The translations under genes and the position numbers were made by a program. From Phytophthora hibernalis (taxonomy: Eukaryota > Oomycota > Peronosporomycetes > Peronosporales > Peronosporaceae), in NCBI GenBank assembly GCA_012656075.1, contig JAAKBF010000009.1:186001-250000 (forward strand): a stretch of 64,000 bases of DNA. The letters run 5' to 3'. The notes under the pieces were generated by a model. It saw only the letters and a program-made list of their open reading frames with translations. It had not been told where the DNA came from and ran no database searches. Shown here piece by piece: positions 30,931 through 41,019 of this stretch. How positions within the stretch are numbered: the first letter of the stretch is position 1; each line of letters starts with the position of its first letter.

Positions 30931-31767
30931 CTACATGATGCTGCAGTTGCTGTCGTCTGCGCAAACGTCGTCGCCACACGGCTGCAGTTTGCCGATGAAG
31001 CACTTGTCCATCATCTTGCGCGCCGTCTTGGTGTGGAACTTCATATCCCGAGCACAATCTGGGCCGCCGGCCTTGCGAAGGATCGAGCGTACACCGCCCG
31101 GGTGTGCCGTCACGAGGCCTGTCACATCGTACACCTGTCCACTAGACATGAGCCAGCACGACTCGAGTGAGCGGTGGAGCTTGAGCTCGCATAGACAGAG
31201 CTTGTGCACCGTGGAGCAGCGCGGCTCCTCGTCCGCGTGGCTGCTGCTGACCGTCGTCGACTTCACTTGACGCTCTTCTTGCCTCTTACGCTACCATCGG
31301 CGCTGCTGCAGCGCGAGCGTCGACGTATCGGTCGATCGCCAACCTCCAGGCCACCTGTGAGCGGTCCGCAGGCGTTGGGGGCATGTGGCGGCAGCGTCTC
31401 TCGACTGCGGGTGCTCACCGTCGCTGTCCTCGTAGTCCACGACGATGCACTCGTCCTGCTTCCTGAGAGGCGCGTGGGCCAGTCCCAGCTCCTCCAGGTC
31501 GAACGTCTGCATCGTCGTCAGCAGTTCCGCTCCATGCAGCGTCGAGCGCCTGGGCTGCAGCTGCAGTTGCGGGTCGTCCCCTGCTGCGTCCATGCACTTG
31601 GGGTAGCACGCGCCCATGGGGAGCGAGGCGGGCGCCGGCGACGTCTTGAGCGGCGTCAGAGTCGCTCTGTGCGCAGGGACGAGCGCCGGGTCCACGCAGA
31701 ACGTCGTCTCTGCCGTCGGCTGCTTGCGCGGAGGGGGCGTCGTGGTCATCGACATTACCGCCTCCAT
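30931..31767 (-). CDS. Cytochrome b5-like protein with CaaX-type end
   Basis: Two exons on the minus strand. Exon 1 starts at ATG 31767 (MEAVMSMTTTPPP) and is a low-complexity, Pro/Thr-rich N-terminal region reaching CIVVDYEDSDG. A GTGAGC donor lies near 31422, and the acceptor lies close to 31266-31250. Exon 2 has the haem-binding domain: SCWLMSSGQVYDVTGLV, then AHPGGVRSILRKAGG with the first axial His and MKFHTKTARKMM with the second. The C-terminus is CSIM, a CaaX box expected to be farnesylated, instead of the usual transmembrane tail. Convergent with ARPC4. Exon joint is not exactly fixed. Confidence 0.75.
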
Positions 31768-32077
31768 TTCTGCGGGCCTCAAGTCAAAAGGCAGAATGAA
31801 TAAATAATTACAAAGAAGAACCGTCAGGGGTAGGCTTCGTCGCATAGCCGCGCGCGACCCTTACAAACACCAAGTGAAGCTGGTACATGTACTGGTGGCA
31901 CTGGTACATGTCAACCTGAACCCCCAGTTGTGACTCACAACTCCCGGAGCCTCCCTGAGTGCGTGGTATCGCCGCCACGCGCCCAGCATTGGGAATATGT
32001 ACATGTATCAACTCCATCTCCAAGAGCAAGGAATCCGCCGCCTGACTGACGCCAAGCATGGTGGCGCATCCACCACT
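31768..32077. other. Spacer between cytochrome b5-like gene and FYVE-like gene 1
   Basis: No gene. A CCCGCAG acceptor-like site lies at about 31770, so the cytochrome b5-like gene may have an upstream non-coding exon here. The palindromic repeat ACATGTAC...GTACATGT occurs at 31883-31908, with a nearby copy at 31997-32005. Confidence 0.45.
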
Positions 32078-33409
32078 TCAGTTCTTGTCGCGAGGGGATC
32101 GTAGTCGGAGTGTCCACGGCGCTTCCGCCATCTCCTTGGGGACGTCTTCCTCTTCGGGCATAAACGTCTCCTTCCAGATCGAGGACAGCGCCTGGGCCAG
32201 CGCCGTCATGACCGAGTACTGCATGGTCGTGATGCTCCTGCGAGGCTTACTGTCGAGTGCACAGAGCGTGGCGACGACGACCCCGTCGCCTGCCAGAATG
32301 GGGACGCCGAAGTAGAAGGCCATGCTGCTCTTGGCAGTGACCACCTTGTAGTGGCGGAAGCGCACGTCGAGCTGCGCATTCCGCACGAGCAGCGGCTTCT
32401 TCTCGGATAAAAGCGCGTGCGATGAGAAGGACTGCTTGCGCTCGTTCACGAGCACCCGTCCGTCCGAGTGCTGGGGCGGGATAAACCACTGACGGGCCCC
32501 AGACACAGCCGTAGCGACACCAATGTTCGCCTCCATCTCTTTCGCCACCAGGTCGCAGATGAGCGCCACCTCTTCCGCGACCTGCACGTCAGGCTTGTGG
32601 AGTTTGTAGCGCTCGATCCACTCGTCTCGTTCCGATTCCCGTGGGTGGTTCGGGACCAATGGGACCTGCGTCGGGGACTCGTACGTCAGCGGGTAACTGC
32701 GTCGGCCGTCTGCTTCTGCTAGTACACACTGCTCCACAGGGATTTCAGGGATGCGCACGTCCAGACATTGCTGGACAAAGTGCTGGGCGCCGCGGATCAG
32801 ACTCGAGTTGGAACGCTGCTCTGCTCTTGTCTCGGCTGGCGCGTGCGACGAAGACACTGTCGCCTCCCATTCCTTCTCGTTGATGTCTTCCAGCAAAACG
32901 CCGGCAATCGTGTCGACTTGTTTCCCGAGATGTCGAAGCAGCGACAAAGCTGCTTGGCGACGTTCTGGTTGCGAACGAAGTGTCTCTGCCAGGTTTACGC
33001 CTAGGGGGCTGACACTCGAAGGAACCACCCATGGACAGAACGTGAACGCAGCGAGCTCATCGACATTCGCATTCCACTTGTTCAAGAGTGGCAGACAGCT
33101 TTCGCAGCAGCGCACGTAGCGAATGATCTGCTCTTCTCGTTCGCGCTCCAGGACCCGAGAACAAGGTTCGCATACCCATTTGCCGCAGACATGGCACAAG
33201 TACGCCTTCCACATGGTCGTGAACATCCGCTGACAGTACGAGCACAATTTCACTTCCGTTGGTTTGGACAAGCTGTTGTTTGTTGGTGCATCGAAGATGA
33301 GGGACTGGAAGCCGATATGACGTCGCCGAGCAACCATCTGCGCCCGTGAGAGACGAGTGAATACCGGGTGGTCAGGTCCTGGTGCATGGTACGGTGTCGG
33401 GGGCTGCAT
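32078..33409 (-). CDS. FYVE-like zinc finger and GAF domain protein 1
   Basis: An intact 443-residue frame, start ATG at 33409. Residues 53-106 form a two-zinc finger: C56, C59, C72, C75, C80, C83, C102 and C105, the FYVE/PHD spacing, but without the RHHCR patch that binds phosphatidylinositol 3-phosphate (LCHVCGKWVCEPCS instead). Residues about 280-420 form a GAF-like domain, with VALICDLVAKEMEANIG and VATLCALDSKPRRSIT as its usual ends. Such FYVE-GAF proteins are expanded in oomycetes; ligand and function are unknown. Paralogue of the gene at 34535-35820, and divergent from the WW/B-box gene, 158 bases away. Confidence 0.85.
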   Translation of the reverse strand: MQPPTPYHAPGPDHPVFTRLSRAQMVARRRHIGFQSLIFDAPTNNSLSKPTEVKLCSYCQRMFTTMWKAYLCHVCGKWVCEPCSRVLEREREEQIIRYVRCCESCLPLLNKWNANVDELAAFTFCPWVVPSSVSPLGVNLAETLRSQPERRQAALSLLRHLGKQVDTIAGVLLEDINEKEWEATVSSSHAPAETRAEQRSNSSLIRGAQHFVQQCLDVRIPEIPVEQCVLAEADGRRSYPLTYESPTQVPLVPNHPRESERDEWIERYKLHKPDVQVAEEVALICDLVAKEMEANIGVATAVSGARQWFIPPQHSDGRVLVNERKQSFSSHALLSEKKPLLVRNAQLDVRFRHYKVVTAKSSMAFYFGVPILAGDGVVVATLCALDSKPRRSITTMQYSVMTALAQALSSIWKETFMPEEEDVPKEMAEAPWTLRLRSPRDKN

Positions 33410-33567
33410 TGTCGAAGGAATATATTGGCCAGGTCCTGGTTTGATGTGTCGGAAACTGCATTGTCACGGATTCAGGGGAAGCGAAACCACCGTTCAACCC
33501 CAAAATGGGTGTTGAAGCGCGCTAGTCATGAACTTGTCACTGTGCAATTATTCGCACTGGTTCTATC

Positions 33568-34446
33568 ATGAGAGGAGGAGGTGAGAAGAAATCCGAAGAC
33601 GTGGGCGCTGCGCATGGTTCAATTACAACGGAGAAAGTGGTTGACGTGATTTGCCGCACCTTCAAAGCCGAGTGCTGGGCTCCGTCCAAGGCGCTTTCAA
33701 AGTGCCTCACCATACCTTACCATCGATTTCTAGCCGTGACGACTCCGAAGGACGACCTATCTAACCTGATCTGGACAAGCGTCTTAGTGCTGGTCTACTG
33801 CGCGACACACCTTGTCGACTACCACGAAAGCTGGTACGAGGTTGCTGGTGCTTGTATGGTGTGGCTGTGAAACCAGCAGCACTTTGTCGACCAGCGTGAA
33901 GACCTGGTGCAAAGTGCCTGCAATTTACTGAATGTCGGTGACCCGTATCAACTTCTCACTACGCTGTTTGCATTGGTGGTGGATGCACCGATTGCAGAGG
34001 AAGATGTAGCTCTTTTGAAGGAAGGGTGGCAGCGATGCTACTTGAACGAACCACCGTACACAGCTTACTACTGGAATGCCCTAGCAAACCAAAGCACGTG
34101 GCACCATCCATTGGAGACCGCGCAAATGGAGCGAGAACTACAGGCAAAGAAGGAGAAGCGGCAAGCTTTACTCGCGAAGATCCTGCCGCAGAGGCTCCCC
34201 ATCAACCGAGAAGTATACCCACCACTCGAAGTTCAAGTTTGCTCTGAATGTGCTGTGCAAGGATCAAAGCAAGAGGCCAGCGTGCTGTGTCTGAGTGCGA
34301 CAAACGATATTTCTGCGAAGCATGCTGCGATGTAGTTCACTGCGATCGATCCAAACGTAGCCACTTGACAAGAGCTTGCTCTTTAGACACTGTTTTGGTC
34401 GCGCCGGGTTCCCCAAGATTGTTCCCAAACCACGAACGCCGTTCAT
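33568..34446 (+). pseudogene. WW-domain and B-box protein gene, one stop and one frameshift
   Basis: Start ATG at 33568. The first 100 residues end in DDLSNLIWTSVLVLVYCATH...WYEVAGACMVWL, an all-helical module seen in large scaffold-like eukaryotic proteins. An in-frame TGA at 33868 then interrupts; the same frame goes on with NQQHFVDQREDLV. Residues about 154-182 are a WW domain (EGWQRCYLNEPPYTAYYWN then STWHHPLE), which binds Pro-rich peptides. A coiled coil (MERELQAKKEKRQALL) and a B-box zinc finger follow: CSECAVQ, then after a frame change near 34290 CDKRYFCEACCDVVH and H. The gene ends near 34446, 88 bases from FYVE-like gene 2, which is convergent. Either a young pseudogene or two base errors. 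Confidence 0.68.
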
Positions 34447-34534
34447 GATCTACCAGGAAGAGCGGAAAACTAGAGGAAGAAAAGCAGCAGACTTCACTCG
34501 AGACTAGCGCTTCGAATATACTGGTCATTGAACA

Positions 34535-35820
34535 CTATCCCGCGAGTATGGTGGAGAGGATATCTGTCAGCTTCTTCAGCACTGTGTACTGCATCGTTGT
34601 GACGCTTTTCCGCGGCTTCGAGTCCATCACGCACAGCAATGCGATGACTGTATTTGTATGCGGAGCGGTGATTGGAAACCCGAAGTAAAAGAGCACGCGA
34701 TTCGTAGTACCCTCAGTGTCGCCACGGTCACACGCAAAATTCCGGAAACGCACGTCGAGTAAGGTGTTTCGTACTAGAATGGCATTCCAGTCACCATAGC
34801 ATGGGCGCAAAAGCTCTTCGCGCGGTCGGTACTCACGCACGATACATCATTGAGAATCGTGAGTGCGTACTGCTTGTCATCTTGCACCGCTGTGACAGTT
34901 GCAGCCAACGCGTCGAACTCTTTCGCTGCAAGATGGCAGATGAGCTTAACCTCTTTGTGCTCGGCGATTCCTCGCCCTAGAAGGTTGCATTTCGCCATGC
35001 ACTCTTCCCGAACAGCTTCGTTTGGTGTAGAAGGTGAGAAGGGAACATCGGTCTCGTCGTCATAGAAGATCGGGTACTGTCGCGTTCCGTTCGCTTCAGA
35101 AACTAGGCATTCTTCCAGTGGTAGCTCCATAAGGGATACCTCAAAACATTGCTGGACAAGAAACTGCACCCACTCGGGATTCCCGGGCTTGACGCTGCTG
35201 TCGCCATTGCGGCGTTTTTCTCGACGTCTCTGCTTGCCGCTCTTGGTTCTGGTGAGAGCATCGGGTGAGTCGCTGCTCGAGATCAGTTCGGTGGCCGCGG
35301 CCCAGTCCTCTTCACGGATTTCAGCCAAGATCTGAGCATTGGTGCCTAGAGGTCTGCCCAGGTAGCTCAGTAGCTGCAGCACCGTCGGTCGTAAATCCTT
35401 TTTCGTCCGTAAAACGTCCGCGAGGTGCAGTCCGAGTTGGCTATGACAGCTTGCGGTGACGTACGCCGTCGCGAGAAACGGGGTCAAGAGCTCCGGGTCC
35501 GGTAGTTTGTTGACCATCTTGAGGCACGTGACGCAGCAGCGCACGAACCGAACCAGAAGTAGCTCGCGCTCCCGCTCCACGACACTGGAACAGGGCTCGC
35601 ACACCCATCGGCCACACAAATGGCACAGGTAGTTCTTCCAGACGGGGTTGAATCGGCGACCGCAGTGCTTGCATCGCGTCTTCTGGGAACTGGCAAATGT
35701 CGGATCTAGAACCAAGGGCTGTAGACCAAGACTTCGGCGACGCACGATGAGCTGCTGACGCGACAGCCGCTTGAACACGGGGTGGTCTCGCGAGTAATTC
35801 ATCACAGCTCGGATCTCCAC
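34535..35820 (-). pseudogene. FYVE-like zinc finger and GAF domain protein 2, one frameshift
   Basis: Start ATG at 35820, or the internal Met 7 (MNYSRDHPVFKRLSRQQL, which aligns better with paralogue 1). The zinc finger has CKHCGRRF, CHLCGRWVCEPC and CCVTC, again lacking RHHCR. The GAF part starts VKLICHLAAKEFDALAATV. At about 34795 one extra base moves the frame: FCAHAMVTG runs on in the next frame as NAILVRNTLLDVRF, FYFGFPITA and VMDSKPRKSVTTMQY, ending at 34535. Together about 430 residues, the same as paralogue 1. The tandem pair points to local duplication. Confidence 0.8.
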
Positions 35821-36424
35821 GTTGCGTTATCCTTTAGAGCTGGAGTACATGTATTATACCTGAAACTCCCCACCGGAGGAGAACGTGAATAGGCTCGGAA
35901 CCAACGGGTGATATCCGATAGTCTGGTGTTGACTACAAGTCAATAAAGTGGCGGTGTGACTTGGCACAGGGATGTCTGAAATGCGTATTTGAATTTTTAA
36001 TTGATGCCGTACTTTTAAGTTATTAAAAAACCGGTTGCATGCTGCTGCAGCATGCAACCTGCCAGAACTGTCGTAGAGACAGATGCAGCAGATATGCTGG
36101 CGAGTAAGTCGGCATATCAGTTACCACAACGTACTCGATACTTCTAATTCCGATCGGGCACAAGCGCCCCAAGATCTAACAGAACACTTTCTTTAGACGC
36201 TCTCCTGTGACACTTTGGATCGGACAGCGTCTATCTCGGAGCCTTCTGTAAATCCAACTTTTCCTTTTCATTTGCTAATTTCTGCCACTTGCTGCAATGG
36301 AGCCTCCGGACAGTGCGTGCGGCGTTCTTTGCGTCCTATGCAAGGTGTACGTGAGTTACAACAAAGGCTTGGGTGCTGTTCGACGGGAGATGCACAAGGG
36401 ACGGGTTGAAGAAGCGTGGAAGCA
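35821..36424. other. Spacer upstream of FYVE-like gene 2
   Basis: Includes the presumed promoter. A 14-bp perfect palindromic pair GGTTGCATGCTGC / GCAGCATGCAACC lies at 36034-36059. No gene. Confidence 0.45.
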
Positions 36425-36870
36425 ATGCGATCTCGCCACTACCTCACGATGCAATGTCTGGACGTGTCGAATAACTGTGCGTGGATGGTTCTCTACACGT
36501 ACGGCGACGACATGAACTTCATCAACGCGACGAGTCTGACTAGGTTAGATAGCTAGGAAATCATGTATGACGTTCTTTGTGTCTGACTAATGCGGTTGTA
36601 GACCATCCTTCCATCAGCTACTGCGTAGGTTCACGCGGTCTACTACATACCGCCCTCGAAAGCAAAGGGGACGCCCAACAAAGCTACGCTTTCATCACCA
36701 AGCGTTGGGCCTCATCCTCTACTTTTGCGTAGGCTCCATGGAACAAGGAACCCTCTGCATGATATTCGGCGTGCCTCCCACGACCCTGAGTGGGGAATGG
36801 GAAGCATCCTGAAGGTATACCACCGCCTCAACCTCCCGCTACCATACGCCCCAAGCTGCGTGGTCTAAGA
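36425..36870 (+). pseudogene. PIF/Harbinger transposase remnant, one intron
   Basis: Exon 1 (ATG at 36425) reads MRSRHYLTMQCLDV...TYGDDMNFINATSLTR. An intron with GT..AG ends (36544-36601, 58 bp) joins it in frame to PSFHQLLRRF, RGRPTKLRFHHQALGLI and YFCVGSMEQGTLCMIFGVPP, the helix-turn-helix and pre-core region of DDE_4 Harbinger transposases. A TGA at 36810 ends the frame. Only debris (LKVYHRLNLPLPYAP) follows, so the DDE core is deleted. Confidence 0.78.
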
Positions 36871-38075
36871 CTTATGAATCTGTTCCGACTGATAAGCTAT
36901 CGGGTGCGTACGGTGGGTATCTCCCAGATCCGTACCACCTTTTCCGGTGAAATGGAGGTGCCTCTTGAGCTGCAATAAGATGGCGATGGCGCTGCCTTTG
37001 TACGTAGTTCGATAAGTCTGAAATTGCAAATACATGTTCGTGTTCGTGTACGTGTTCGTCTTTGTGTACGTCTTCGAATACGTGTATGTGCAAGTAAAGT
37101 TGTGATTAGATAAGCCTGTAGTTGAGGTATCGCAAGACGGTTGTCATAGCAAGAAGATGAACATGAACTGATGTTGTATTGAAAGTTAACTCGGGCTGTT
37201 TAGTACATGTAACGCTAGAAATGAACTACCCTCTGTCCTTATCTGTTCTTCGGTAAGGCGTTGTCAACTTCCTGCATTGCGTATGACCTTGGATATAGTG
37301 AATCATTAACTCCACGACGTCTTGGCTGTTGTATCTGCCGTCGCGGTCGCGAATACGGTTCGATGGCGGCGAGACGATTGCGGCGACTGCTCTGTCGGGA
37401 GCGTTAAACTAGGCGTGTTGAACGAGGGGGCGTACTTGGCGGTGTCTCCAGGAGGATTAGCGACGACGTAGTTGGGCTGGTCGAGTCACGTGCTGTCGCT
37501 GGAGGTTGTAATGCCACCCCTGCAAATTGGCGACCTGGCGTTGAAGGTGCTATGGAGCCACCAGAAGCCGCGATGGGGGAATCATCTGTGTCCGATTTGG
37601 AGGTGCAGACTCCACGTCGCGGGGTAAGCCATTGACGTGCTCGTGTTCCAGTTGAACTCGGCGATCCAAGCTCACTGCTAACACCACGGACATGTGCAGT
37701 CCCCCGTGGCTGAGATTTGGCGGTCTGTTCTCGTCTTGAGAGCTCTCGTTTTCGCTTGACGTGTCCTTGATGCAGCGGTGATGCCAGTAGAGCGTCAAGT
37801 GCGTCACGGGTACCATCTTACGAACACGAGTCTTAGAATTGATTGACCACATATATACAGCAATCTTGCAAACGTACTTCCGCTCTTCTTCGCGGATTAT
37901 TGTGGAGGTCTTCGCGCAGCGCGGCGACGGCTGAAGAAAATATATATGCCCGGCAGTCTTCTACGAAATGATGGTCTACATAATCAATACAAACTCCTAC
38001 ATATGACCTTAAGATGGCTACACAGCATAACCGGCAGTTTATCGAGACGATTTCCGGTCTCACGAGACTTATGAT
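36871..38075. other. Spacer, no gene recognised
   Basis: Short minus-strand frames (37550-37852, 37833-38063) have no recognisable domain. At 37031-37088 there is a degenerate array of GTTCGT/GTACGT hexamers. Confidence 0.4.
37031..37088 (+). repeat. Degenerate hexamer array (GTTCGT/GTACGT)
   Basis: About nine 6-base units of GTTCGT, GTACGT and close variants in a row. The antisense frame would give a His/Glu-rich peptide, which is a composition effect. Confidence 0.75.
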
Positions 38076-38240
38076 CAGGGTTCGGTAGTAGTGAGCTCAT
38101 TAGTAGGGTTGGTAGTGCTAATAGCACTATTACTACTAATGATAATGATAACGAAGTCAAGTGAAGCCGTTAGTAGAGCTAATCAAATTGGTAGTCGAAA
38201 AGAGCGTTAGTAGTGCTATTAGTACTACTATCCTGATACC
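38076..38240. repeat. Left long terminal inverted repeat of MULE C
   Basis: Homologous, inverted, to 46262-46424. Internal blocks TTAGTAGTGCTA, AATGATAATG and TTAGTACTACTA also pair locally, so each TIR could fold on itself. Confidence 0.78.
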
Positions 38241-39051
38241 CATTGAATGATCTTCAAAGGCCGCGCATGGTGGGTGATTTGATGCCTTATCCCGCTTTCA
38301 TTTCTTTTATCCCTCGCTTGCCTTCGTACGCGAATCAATCCATGAGCTGTACCAAGAGTGCTTGTTCCTGAGAGGCCGTGGATCTCCGTGCAGCGTTTAC
38401 AAGAGTCCAGTGCACCACTTATGCAGTAACGAGCTGTGCACCTGAACGGACGTGGCTCTATCGGAAAGGTAAAATTGTACATGAAGTGTTTTTCTGCTGT
38501 ACCACCTTCACGTTAACATTAAGACGACAAACGCGCAGGTTCTATAGTCGCAAATGCGTCCACAGGTACTTCTGTGAACACAGTGTGATCTGGAGGAGTA
38601 GGTAGTACCCTAACAAAAGGCGTTTGAAAAAGGCTTACTCAAGTTCAGCATGCGAAAATTAAACAGGGAAATGTTCATTTCTGGAAAGTGGACCAGTTTT
38701 GTCAGCAAATCGACGTGTACATTTGGTTTGCCGAATTTAGACAAGATAAATATCCGTCGCTTGTTAAACTTGCTTACACTTGGTGGAAGTGGGTCCTCAA
38801 CGTTAAATACACCTAACCACAAGAATATAACGTTGCATTACCAATAATAACGTTGCTCCACAAATAGCTGACGCGTAAATTAGGAGAGACCCAAATCCCT
38901 CTTTACCTCAATTTTTCCCTCTCGCCAAAGAAACTCATTGGTTAGTGAGTTGTGTGCTTTTACTTAGGGCCGAACTTAGCAGAGGTAAATCAGTACTAAT
39001 GCGTGATTTCTCAACCCCCATTTCGAAATAAAAACCGTTCGCACGACAGCG
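38241..39051. other. Left subterminal region of MULE C
   Basis: No gene recognised; probable promoter and 5' region. The AACGTT-centred motif first appears here: AACGTTAA at 38799 and TAACGTTGC at 38828 and 38848. Confidence 0.5.
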
Positions 39052-40560
39052 ATGGACCTGCGCGAGCGTGCATCACGAAAGGCCCCGCAGTATCGGGAAA
39101 TGGGTCAAGACCACCCAAACGATGAAGACTACTGTGGGGAAAGTGACAGCCCGGCACGTGAGCCACTGCGAAAGAAGGCTCGTAAAGAGCCTAAACGTAA
39201 GTTTGAAGTCGTGTTAATGACTACTTGTTTGTAGGAATCATCTAAACTGTGTTGCAAATATGTCTGGTTCTATGGAGCAGCCAAAATAATACGGAAACGG
39301 AAGAAGGGCGGGAACTCGACTAAGCGAACAACACGAGAGCTAGGTGGGTATCCGTCGCTTTACTTTCGTTGCTTCACCTATCTTCTTGGTGTTAACTATG
39401 CTATTTTTCTATTACAAAGCCCCATCCAACACGCCCAAGCCCAGAATCCTTGCGCCACCCGCGCAGATGACGAATGAGGCTGTGTCTCCCATGCAGAAGT
39501 CCGGAGGTGGATATAAGTTGCTATGTTAGACGTTGCTGTGCTTATGTTGCTGAACTTACATTGCTTTATGTACTTGGTTGATGATCGTTGTGTTTTGATT
39601 TTAAGTTCCTGAAGCCCACCCAAAACGCTGCAGCCCGAGACGACTGCGTCGTCCGGCCAGAAGGTTGCCGGGGCTGCATCACCCCGCCAATACTCGACAA
39701 GACTTAGTCTCCTGCGCAGAAGCGGATCCGCGTTGCACCCCTGTGCGGAATTCCGGCGGCGCTGTGTCGCCCGCGCCCGTTTCCAGCAGCACGTCTTCTG
39801 TGAAGGCAAATATCAGGGCAGGAAAGAAGAATGTACCCAAGAGACGCAAATGTGGGTCATGACACCATGCTGTTTTAAAGTGTTTATCATTTATAATAGT
39901 TTTTGCGTGCTACGTAGCGACCAGCAAACAAAAGAAAACGCGACCTCACGCAGTAAGAACGTGACGCCGATGGGAAGCAGCGGATCATGCTCAGGTAACG
40001 TTGCTTCTTCTAACGTAGGTTCTACTAACGTTGCTTATAGAAACGTTGCATATATTGAAGTTGGTGTTTACTGATATTCTTCCCCGTGATACAAGTCTCA
40101 GGCGGTACTACACCAAAGTCGAAAGCAATCAGGCGCGTCTTCTCTCCGCATGCACCAGCTTCTAGCAGTGATGAATCGGCCTCAACCGATATTATGAATG
40201 ATAGCGACGTGCCGCTCACGCAAGTGGCAGACCCGTTTGCTGAATTGATCCCTGAACAAGCCCCATCGACCTACCCGAAGAAGCGCGATTCTTAGAGGAG
40301 AAAAACCACGCAAACGAAAGAGCGGGACATCAGAGTCAAGAGACGAGATTGCGTCGGCGCATTTGGATGTACCCGTGTACGGGGAGCCGGTCCCACGCAG
40401 GGGTTACCGCTCCTGGGATCAGGCAGGTAGCGTTGGCTTTGGAAGCATATGCCCATTCTCAGGGCTTTCGCTTTCGAATTCGTTCAAGCAAGACGGTTGC
40501 TAAATGCAAAGGGTACGCAGCACTAAATTGTTCTAGTTCTGGCTCATACTAATCTATGAC
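39052..40560 (+). CDS. Probable N-terminal exons of MULE C transposase
   Basis: A frame starting ATG 39052 (MDLRERASRKAPQYREM) ends in a basic cluster KKARKEPKRK that looks like a nuclear localisation signal and is followed by GTAAGT at 39198. Later open pieces, 40086-40295 (SSSDESASTDIMNDSDVP) and about 40350-40500 (SWDQ...LALEAYAHSQGFRFRI), resemble the disordered lead and the first helix of MULE N-termini. Exon joints are not resolved. TAACGTTGC copies at 39996 and 40026 lie in what would be intron. Confidence 0.45.
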
Positions 40561-40617
40561 ATTTACATGAGCGCAGGCCTGATAACTCATCGGTCCCCCA
40601 CGAGTTCAAGTTCGGGT

Positions 40618-40945
40618 TCAAAAATTTCGTTGTATCCACGGCGTTATGCAAGCGAGTCGAAGCGAGGGTATTCGTGAGGCCCATTCTAACTTCACCGATT
40701 GCAAAGCGCGGTTTGATGCTACAATTATGAAGGTAGCGACCCAGGATGAAGGCGCAATTTGGTGCGTCGTTTTAAAAACGAGTGGCGTCTCCATAACCAC
40801 CGTGCGGATAATGGCCGTTTTATTAACGGAATCAACGACGTGCCGTCCGATGGCCCTGTTGCTGACAACATAGCTGTCCTCGCTGATGCGCACATGAGCT
40901 CCAGCCAAATCGGCACCTACGCGACGAACGAGCTGGGTGAGTAGG
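40618..40945 (+). CDS. FAR1-like DNA-binding domain of MULE C
   Basis: SRSEGIREAHSNFTDCKARF supplies a Cys and the basic strand, FKNEWRLHNHRADNGRFING the His-x-His pair, followed by LADAHMSSSQIGTYATNELG. This is the WRKY-GCM1-type zinc finger found before MULE cores. One frame change lies between the two halves (near 40755). GTGAGT at about 40937 is a plausible donor towards the next exon at about 41020. Confidence 0.6.
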
Positions 40946-41019
40946 CAGTTGCATATTTGTTGTCATTTTGTTTATTCTTACAAAATGCAATGTTTTCCTA
41001 AGGGAAAAGAGTTTCTTCA

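Noticed and set aside
31204..31803. 199-residue plus-strand frame rich in Arg
   Set aside because: Antisense shadow of the cytochrome b5-like exon 1; Arg/Leu/Gln bias and no domain.
32468..33119. Several plus-strand frames of 78-122 residues
   Set aside because: Antisense shadows of the intact FYVE-like/GAF gene 1.
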